A program made the translations under genes and the position numbers. 14,508 bases of DNA from NCBI GenBank assembly GCA_002005505.1, contig KV908376.1:646069-660576 (forward strand), written 5' to 3'. Under the pieces are notes generated by a model that was not told the origin of the DNA, made no database searches, and saw only the letters and a program-made list of their open reading frames with translations. Of this stretch, positions 8,270 through 14,508 are shown in pieces. Each line of letters begins with the position of its first letter. Position 1 is the stretch's first letter. This stretch comes from Botryococcus braunii (taxonomy: Eukaryota; Chlorophyta; Trebouxiophyceae).

Positions 8270-8710
8270 ATGTCGATGGGGGGTCGCGGACAGGTGCGGC
8301 ACAAACCAGCAGCCCGACGGCTCCTCCAGAACCTGGCGTGTTCCACAGATGCATGTGGGGCGAGGTATGGAGAGTGCAATTCGTACGCTGGGGCAGGCTG
8401 CTTGTCGGGGAGATGCTCCTACTCGTCCTGCTCATACACAGTCACGGGAAGCATGGACTGCACCTGGACCTGTGCAAGCGCGTCAACGCAGAGTGCTTGC
8501 GACCCCTCACTGATGTGCGGGAGCTGCAGCTCAAAAAGGGGTTCGTCCTGTGAGTCTGGGAGATGCGTGTGGGCTAGCTGCACCATTGACTATGCTGTGG
8601 GCATCCCCACGTGCGCGCATGAGTGCTTAGCCCTGCCTCCACCGTCTCCCTCTCCACCTCCGGTGGGCTCTCCTCATCCTCTCCCCCCCCCCCCGGGGCC
8701 TTCTCCATAG
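8270..8710 (+). CDS. Locus B, Cys-rich part: second copy of the 16-Cys module with short Pro-rich tail
   Basis: ATG at 8270 follows directly after an in-frame TAA, and the frame reads 146 residues to TAG at 8708-8710. Residues 24-119 are the 16-Cys module, with spacing identical to locus A and about 66 of 96 residues identical. A tail of PPPSPSPPP type follows. Residues 1-23 are basic, with no signal peptide and no similarity to the Pro-rich N-terminal segment of locus A, so the true protein start is probably in an upstream exon spliced in between about 8290 and 8338. A GT at 8663, exactly after an SPPP codon run, is a possible donor that would join the module to the Pro-rich segment from 9624, giving the Cys-then-Pro order seen in locus A. 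Without that splice the protein ends at 8710. It may also be a fragment; conserved cysteines and silent divergence argue that it was functional until recently at least. Confidence 0.65.
   Translation: MSMGGRGQVRHKPAARRLLQNLACSTDACGARYGECNSYAGAGCLSGRCSYSSCSYTVTGSMDCTWTCASASTQSACDPSLMCGSCSSKRGSSCESGRCVWASCTIDYAVGIPTCAHECLALPPPSPSPPPVGSPHPLPPPPGPSP
8339..8626 (+). other. 16-Cys double module of locus B (protein domain)
   Basis: The domain has the same 96-residue length and cysteine spacing as 1280-1567, with halves at 8339-8473 and 8498-8626. The best conserved stretches are YAGAGCLSG, DCTW, CGSC, SKRGSSC and IDYAVGIP. About 33 of the 66 identical residues use different codons. Confidence 0.85.
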
Positions 8711-8787
8711 GGGCCAGTGGCATGTGGAAGGGACTCTCTGGAAGTGTTTGATCACGTATCTCCCCCACCCACCCAGCAACCTACACC

Positions 8788-9150
<363 letters not shown>

Positions 9151-9299
9151 ATGTAAACACATATCACAGCTTAAAATTAATCTTCGTGGGCGCCGATGCA
9201 GATGGGAATCAAAATACAAGGGAGGAATATGTTTGAAATGGAACGATTCCGCTTCGTAATCCCTTTGGGTGTGCACGTGTCTCATGTGTAATTGTTTGT

Positions 9300-9303
<4 letters not shown>

Positions 9304-9394
<91 letters not shown>

Positions 9395-9396
9395 CG
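9304..9396. repeat. (GT)41 microsatellite ending in (GC)n
   Basis: An uninterrupted GT run to about 9386, then alternating GC to 9396. On the plus strand it is the complement of the (CA) tract that starts at 8790, so a single strand could fold into a long hairpin. Confidence 0.98.
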
Positions 9397-9611
9397 CACC
9401 TCCGCAAGGGCCCCAAGCAGGCAGAGCCTCCAGGGCCTGCATCCACAGGAGAGCACCATCCATAAAACTCTTGGGAGGACATCGTCTCTTGATCACTTTG
9501 GACTTTCTCAGCCTTCATTGCCTTTTTCTGGGCGGACATGGCCTTTCCCATATGGCCTCCGCCCTCCACAGCGCTAGCGGACTGAGAAGCTGACTGAGAA
9601 GCAACATGTGG

Positions 9612-9623
9612 TCTGGCATGCAG
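9612..9623 (+). other. Candidate 3' splice site before the Pro-rich segment of locus B
   Basis: tctggcatgcag is followed by tcgccacctcc, where Pro-rich coding begins. It resembles the locus A junction at 1091-1102 (tggtctttgcag, then tccccaccgcc). In the phase-0 frame set by the 8663 donor it gives SPPPPTAPPP before the frame is lost at a C run. Confidence 0.4.
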
Positions 9624-10159
9624 TCGCCACCTCCACCAACGGCCCCACCCCCCCTGTACCACCACCCCCACCCCCATTTCGAAGCCCTCCGCCGCCCGCG
9701 CGACCGCCACCGCCGCGGCTTCTCATACTCCGATCTCCTCCTCCGCCGCCACGGTTGCCTCCTCCACCCCGCCCTCCACCCCCACCACGGTCGCCCCCGC
9801 CACCATCCTCTTCACCCCGCCCTCCGCCTCCACCACGCTCACCTCCACCACCATCCTCTTCGCCTCGCCCTCCACCCCCACCACAGTCGCCCCCGCCACC
9901 ATCCTCTTCACCCCGCCCTCCGCCTCCACCACGCTCACCTCCTCCCCCATCCTCTTCGCCACGCCCTCCACCCCCACCACGGTTGCCCCCGCCACCATCC
10001 TCTTCACCCCGCCCTCCACCTCCACCACGCTCACCTCCTCCCCCATCCTCTTCGCCACGCCCTCCACCCCCGCCCCCGTCACCGCGACCACCCCCATCCT
10101 CACCGCGACCTCCACCATCACCGCCTCCGGCGTCTCCGCCCCCATCCCTGGGGCGGTGA
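9624..10159 (+). CDS. Hydroxyproline-rich exon: SPPPP/RPPPPP repeat rod, probable Pro-rich part of locus B
   Basis: The Pro-rich frame is open to TGA at 10157-10159 and encodes about 178 residues, dominated by six copies of a 16-residue unit of RSPPPPSSSPRPPPPP type. The frame is fixed by the pattern of change: differences among repeat units fall almost wholly at silent third positions. It has no ATG at its beginning (only a GTG at 9608), so it is probably an internal or last exon. The nearest ATG (9606) is in a different frame, which reads SPPPPTAPPP and then leaves the Pro-rich frame at a 7-C run (9648-9654). Composition is that of a cell-wall or matrix glycoprotein rod. It could belong to locus B, to a separate third gene, or to a frameshifted relic. 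Confidence 0.6.
9788..10075 (+). repeat. 48-bp repeat, six units arranged as three 96-bp dimers
   Basis: Units start at 9788, 9836, 9884, 9932, 9980 and 10028. Odd units share one set of synonymous codons and even units another, so the array grew by copying a 96-bp pair. Only two non-silent changes are seen: R to Q at the start of unit 3, and S to L in unit 5. Confidence 0.93.
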
Positions 10160-11674
10160 CGGGGCCAGGAAGTGCCCCTTGCCTGGACATTTGCCCAGCG
10201 CTCTCAACACCCACCAGTCATGCGCGCCTGCACTCAACAGTAATGTGCCTCGATACCCGTAAGTCCCGACCCTGCTGGTGGGTCGATTTTGGGCAGTTTG
10301 GCTTATTTGATCACTTCCGAGGATCACTCCTCGGGGCATTGCCCAAGTCCTCAAACGTCTGATGTACACAGCCTGGCACACCTCGATCATGCCGATCGCT
10401 CAAGGGGCTATAGTCAAAGTGTCTAAAGCCGTCTTTTTTTTTTTCAAAAGTATGAATGGCTGTTTTAGGAAATGTGTCCAGGTTACACATGCAAAACTCC
10501 AGGAGTGCACGGATGGCTGGAGCTTGTGGCTCAAGCCTTGTGATTATTTGGCAAAGCTTACTTATGCGCTTCGAAGCTTTGAGTTTATGCTGTTACCTGG
10601 AGTACGGCTATCTTCCCTCGGGAGTCCACGAGCTCCGTACTCGATGTCGCGTGCTCCTCAATTGGTTGCAATCAGGTGTAGGGGTTTTCTCGATGCCTTT
10701 CCCGGGTTCAGGGGCTCAAGAGCATGCTTCTCTTAGATTCACTTGCGTGCCACCCTGGAATCTGGCGTTATGCTCATGATCCGCTCTTACTTGCGTCAGA
10801 GGTCTCGAGCTTGAAAGCTGTCCAGAGATACTTTCAAAGGGCTAGAGGTGGGGGGCTACTTATTATGGGCCCGGCCTATACCTTATTAGCCCTTCTGGGG
10901 TAAAGGCAATACTCTCGAATATGTCCGAGACATGGGGGGGGGGGGGGGGCACCTGGAACGCTAGCATTGCGAGAGACCCGGGCCCCTAGCAGGGAACTGT
11001 AAGTCATGGTTCTGTGGGCCCAAGATATTTCGTTTTATCGAAATTTTCATGTGCCGTATGGAACCTATGTCTTATTTCTGTGTCGTTTTCAGGGAGTTGA
11101 GGATGGTCCCCTAGGTACCTACCTCCCTAGAATTCTTGCTCGAAGCCGTCTGATCCATTCATGTCGTCTGGTCGACCTTCCAAGTGTATGAATTATTGTG
11201 CTGAGGGCCAACTTCGTCTGAAGGTCTGCATTCTGGCCTTGGTGAGTGTTCCCGTGATAAAAAAATAATTCGTTTACACTACTAGTAATACTGGTATTTG
11301 GCATTGGGTTATCATGATACCTGATCCGGCTGGTCGGGTACGTTATGTAAGATATGATCAAATCCGGAAGGGAGGAAACGGCATTAATTCCACCTCTAGA
11401 CGTGTGGAATATTTTTCTCGAGCACAGGCAGTATGTCAGTGTGAGCTACAGACAGCAGCACACGGAGATTTGTTTCGAATTCTGTACGTACAGTGTGCAT
11501 ACAGTATACGTACGTACGTACAGTGTATGCAGTGTGCATACATACAGCTGCACCTCGCGAAAACTTGATAACGCAGGGCTTTTGATTGAACTTATTGAGC
11601 CTTGCGCATCGCCTTAACTTTAGGAATAGTAGAGCAGAGCCAGATGATTCATCTTTGTCTTAGTCAGTGCACAT
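10160..11674. other. No supportable gene
   Basis: Overlapping frames around 10362-10779 have no motif or bias. A gtaagt at 10259-10264 and another at 10999-11004 look like good splice donors, the latter with a matching ttttcag acceptor at 11086-11092, but no coding frame around them is convincing. An 11-T run lies at 10434-10444. The block 11484-11545 is a mosaic of gtacgtacagtgt and gtgcatacatacag words. Confidence 0.45.
10934..10949. repeat. G16 homopolymer
   Basis: Sixteen consecutive G. It can form a G-quadruplex and is also a likely place for sequencing-length error. Confidence 0.95.
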
Positions 11675-11713
11675 GACCCACGTGCATGTACACGTGCACA
11701 CACCACGTGGGTC
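11675..11713. repeat. 10-bp inverted repeat built on a G-box (CACGTG)
   Basis: gacccacgtg at 11675-11684 pairs with cacgtgggtc at 11704-11713 around a 19-nt loop. The loop holds another acgtgcac word. CACGTG is the core bound by bHLH and bZIP factors in plants and algae; whether it is used here is unknown, since no gene start is recognised nearby. Confidence 0.75.
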
Positions 11714-11820
11714 GAAGATGGTGGCAGAGTCTGCCAGGCAGACTGACACTGTATCTCAGCATCGTACTGCTACGTTGACGAGGCAATCAGGGTGCTAAAA
11801 TTGCATTACTAATGCCCATA

Positions 11821-11935
11821 GCACTGCAGCGTCATGATCATTTCAGCATGATTGCCACGAGGTTGAGCCACCATTTTGCACTGCAGCGTCATGATCATTA
11901 ATGAATGTTCCGGCATGATTGTCAACAGGGTTGAG
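11821..11935. repeat. Imperfect direct duplication, 47 bp and 58 bp copies
   Basis: Copies at 11821-11867 and 11878-11935 share a 22-nt start beginning gcactgcagcgtcatgatca and the blocks gcatgattg and ggttgag. The second copy has about 11 extra bases in the middle. No coding function is seen. Confidence 0.85.
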
Positions 11936-13063
11936 GTAACAGATCTGACGATGGAGATGCCTGGTGACGCAAGCACTTCTGGACCTATAGGACTTTGTCA
12001 AAATTCAAGAGAGATTGTGAATTCTTTGACAACTTCTTTGTAAGCAGAATATACAGGTACAGCAGCTATTCCGCTGAATTGGTGGTTGAATGCACGTTAG
12101 GATTCCTATACAGCATATGGCAGTGCAAGATAAGAGCAGTGCGATACAAAGTGCACCAATGAGGGGCAACTGTGTGTGGTGACTTGTGACAGGTTGTTGT
12201 ATGATCGTGCGCACGCATGTGCTAGGTGGCATACGCAGCTGCGGTAGGACTGATAATCGGTTCTGTCGGCATGTCTTTTTTGTGGGCCTAATGTTAACAA
12301 GATCAACGACAAACATGCGATGGTCATCAATCGCCATCAAGGACCGGGAGTTTCTATATAGAGCATGTAATTCTCTATTTAGAAACAGAGGTTTCCCCCT
12401 GTACCGGGGAGCCACTGCAAGCTCAGAATTGAAGCCATGTGTATCCAAAAACATATTTTACATGCATACAGATTACCCTTTTTTTAGATCGTGTTGTCAC
12501 AAAGGGGGTTGTGCGTACTACTAGAGTACTCCATATTGGATATGTGAGACGAACCCCTGTAGCTGCAGCAAAGATATTGTCTTTGCTCTTGTTTTTGTTT
12601 GTAGATTTCTCCTTTTTTGGGCGGAAAGTGCAAGGCGTAATATATGGTTTAGCCAGCCCTTGCCCAGAAGATCACCACAGTTTCGAGTAGGTTCTGCTTA
12701 GCTTATGGAACTGCTGGGGCCGTTGCCCTGTCAGCAACTACCCCAGGATATTGATATTGAGCGATGTTCCAGGTATGCTTGCAACTCTTCCAGCAGAGAC
12801 TTCGGAGTCCTGGCAGTGTCATAAGTAATGACTTATGACTAGTAATGACCAATTATTTGAATGTAGGGCGCGGGCCTCGTGGACTATCAATAATGGGGTA
12901 TCAAGCTCACATGCCAGTTCTGGTACACCTTACGGAAGCCCAAATTAGGACTTCCACAGTTGTACTGCGTGGCATGTGCCTTCTGCGCAGTCAAGATGGT
13001 GTGGCGGATATCCGGGTTTTTAGTTATTGATCTTGACTAGTAAATTGTAACATATTATGATAA
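11936..13063. other. No supportable gene
   Basis: Frames up to about 149 codons exist on the minus strand (12005-12454), but they are Cys/Ile/Ser-rich without any family motif, and overlap plus-strand frames of similar quality. Confidence 0.45.
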
Positions 13064-13389
13064 ACGGCTTGCTGCAACATGTGCACGCTTTGAGTATGAA
13101 TATGTCAATCATATACCATGCACGCTACCACTCAAGTAATATAGTGAGAAGACACGCCCTGCTCCTATATGCTTCCTGTCTGACGAGTAGGTAATCAATA
13201 ATAATCCTCGCTTTCAATCCTGACATTAGTATTGAATATAAGTACCTCACGGCTTTCTGCTACACACGTCATGTCTGCCTATTGATTTGATTGATTTAAT
13301 ACATGCTTCCATTTTGACTGGGGAATCGATTATAACACATGTGCACGCTAATTTGACTGATTGATTGATTATATTTCACGGCTTGCTGC
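13064..13389. repeat. Degenerate repeat field (acggcttgctgc, acatgtgcacgct, ttgattgatt words)
   Basis: The word acggcttgctgc or a near copy occurs at 13064, 13249 and 13378. acatgtgcacgct occurs at about 13077 and 13337. GATT-type runs lie between. The order is shuffled, as expected of an old, partly scrambled tandem array. No gene is seen here. Confidence 0.6.
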
Positions 13390-13491
13390 TACATGCTAAC
13401 TCACTAGTTAATTACACACTTCCAACTGGCTATAATAGACGTTGAGACTACCCAAAAAATGTACTTCAGAAAGGGCTACGAGCGAGAACCT

Positions 13492-13533
13492 ACAGATTGA
13501 GAAGACGAGGGACAACAGATTGAAAAGACGAGG
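13492..13533. repeat. Short 19-bp duplication (acagattgagaagacgagg type)
   Basis: 13492-13510 and 13515-13533 are near-identical, with one mismatch, at a 23-bp offset. Confidence 0.85.
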
Positions 13534-13620
13534 AGGTTAAACACACTCTTCAGTGCTTTCTCAAAAATACAGCTGCAGGGCACCACGAACAGCAGGCGAC
13601 GATCTCTCGCAAGCATATTT

Positions 13621-13709
13621 ACAACAATATTTGAAAACACGCGACAACGGCCGCCAAGGACACCTCTTACAATGCAATGACCCACAGCAGCTGATACACC
13701 GCATATGCT
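13621..13709 (-). repeat. Dispersed repeat, copy 1
   Basis: It is similar to 14362-14441 in the same orientation, with an identical 21-nt core (13656-13676). On the minus strand it lies in an open frame (13561-13959, ATG at 13957-13959) and reads CISCCGSLHCKRCP then SRVFKYCC. The second copy reads CISCRGSVHCKRCP then SRVFKFCC. The 9-bp length difference keeps the frame. It may be a remnant of a duplicated exon or a mobile element; no family is recognised. Confidence 0.8.
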
Positions 13710-14024
13710 GAATGCGCTGTCCAGCCTTTACCCTGAACACGATCGCAGGACACATCAACATGCATGAGTCTACTAGGTCCTTGAAGTAAGCAACAGTCCA
13801 CAACCATGACGCATAGTGTATACACTCACCAAACACAGCCAGAGAGTCCATCCACAACTGGTGGACAACCACCACAAAGCAAAATTTCAAGAAGCCGGAT
13901 CCTGCCGCCTTTGCACCCTGCAAATGCACATGCTTCCTGCCCCAGTACAAAAAGCGCATGCCAATCTGTTCGACCCGTTCGAAAGAGACGAACGAACGCT
14001 ACATGAGGAACAATTATGCTCTCT

Positions 14025-14025
<1 letters not shown>

Positions 14026-14055
<30 letters not shown>
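14026..14055. repeat. (CAG)10 microsatellite
   Basis: Ten uninterrupted CAG units. The surrounding frames give poly-Gln, poly-Ala or poly-Ser plus, and poly-Cys, poly-Ala or poly-Leu minus, with none supported as coding. Confidence 0.97.
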
Positions 14056-14056
<1 letters not shown>

Positions 14057-14361
14057 GCAGGAGCTTAACCCAAAACTTTGTACACAACATCTGCAAAGCA
14101 ATCAGCAGAGGCCCTGGGGGTGGAGGGGTCAGTCCCTGAAAACGGTCATGTGCCTCATAATCCTTCCAGAAATTCTGGGAAAAATCCCGAAAGAATGGAC
14201 GGGTGCCCAACCAGGGGGTACAGCCACACTGCCTTAGCAAAAGTTGTTAAGTGTGCATAACCCGGTACACTGCCTTGTTGAAGCCATCCCTCTCCAGAGC
14301 TAGCTAGCTGTGCGCACGCCACATATTGGCATTGGCCCACCTCCAAACCCAGAAAACAGAT
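14056..14361. other. No supportable gene between the (CAG) tract and repeat copy 2
   Basis: Only short overlapping frames are present, and I see no motif or structure worth naming. Confidence 0.5.
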
Positions 14362-14441
14362 ACAACAAAATTTGAAGACACGTGATGAAGGACACCTCTT
14401 ACAATGCACGGACCCACGGCAGCTGATGCACCACATGTGCT
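14362..14441 (-). repeat. Dispersed repeat, copy 2
   Basis: This is the partner of 13621-13709, 9 bp shorter, with the 21-nt identical core at 14388-14408. The minus-strand frame continues from 14436 down to 14155 but does not resemble the continuation of copy 1, so homology is limited to this block. Confidence 0.8.
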
Positions 14442-14508
14442 AACCCCATGTGCTAGCCCCATAGGTGGCATCGTTCCACAACAGCACTGCAGCAGGTGCG
14501 AAATGTAG

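Noticed and set aside
9606..10262. 218-residue His/Pro/Leu-rich frame from ATG 9606
   Set aside because: In this frame the differences between repeat units become amino-acid changes, while in the Pro-rich frame they are silent. Only its first SPPPPTAPPP residues may be real.
10362..10779. Two overlapping plus-strand frames of about 110-125 residues
   Set aside because: They share the same DNA in different frames, neither has a motif, and one includes a poly-Phe from an 11-T run.
10999..11092. GTAAGT ... TTTTCAG candidate 94-nt intron
   Set aside because: The splice-site words are good, but neither flank carries a believable coding frame.
12005..12454. 149-residue minus-strand frame
   Set aside because: Its composition is unstructured and overlapping frames on both strands are equally long. 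No family resemblance is seen.

Overview
This window looks like eukaryotic nuclear DNA, most likely from a green alga (Chlorophyta). The reasons are hydroxyproline-rich glycoprotein-type coding (runs of SPPPP and RPPPP next to a Cys-rich module), introns that seem to end in TGCAG, and long dinucleotide microsatellites in AT-richer, gene-poor DNA. There is no bacterial operon layout, and I found no rRNA, tRNA, CRISPR array or recognisable virus or transposon gene. The assignment to an alga is inference. Without a search I cannot name the species.

The real coding signal sits in two places. Locus A (1046-1966) encodes a Pro-rich / Cys-rich / Pro-rich protein. Locus B (8270-8710, probably continuing in a Pro-rich segment at 9624-10159) carries a second copy of the same Cys-rich module. 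The two modules are 96 residues each, share about 66 identical residues, and have all 16 cysteines at identical spacing. About half of the identical residues use different codons, the mark of an old duplication held by selection on the protein. Each module is itself two related 8-Cys halves. I do not recognise it as the pherophorin domain or another named family. Both loci are best read as secreted cell-wall or extracellular-matrix glycoproteins in which Pro-rich rods hold a disulfide-rich knob.

Layout: 1-205 is a (GT)/(GC)/(GA) microsatellite. 206-1045 shows no gene but has a 27-bp tandem duplication. 1046-1966 is locus A, with a 21-bp in-frame repeat. 1967-8269 has no convincing gene, but contains several perfect palindromes and hairpins (2091-2118, 2334-2349, 3205-3230, 4532-4555, 5292-5321), tandem duplications (3510-3643, 4454-4542) and a pair of opposed GGA/CCT tracts. 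8270-10159 is locus B, with large CA/CT/CA and GT tracts between its Cys-rich and Pro-rich parts. 10160-14508 holds no convincing gene, but has a hairpin around a G-box (11675-11713), a partial duplication (11821-11935), a degenerate repeat field (13064-13389), a pair of about 85-bp dispersed repeats (13621-13709 and 14362-14441) and a (CAG)10 tract.

Exact gene ends are uncertain because introns are likely and no transcript evidence is available. The Pro-rich part of locus B is out of frame with its apparent splice junction, at a 7-C run. It is therefore either a recent frameshift, an assembly error, or spliced differently from what I propose.
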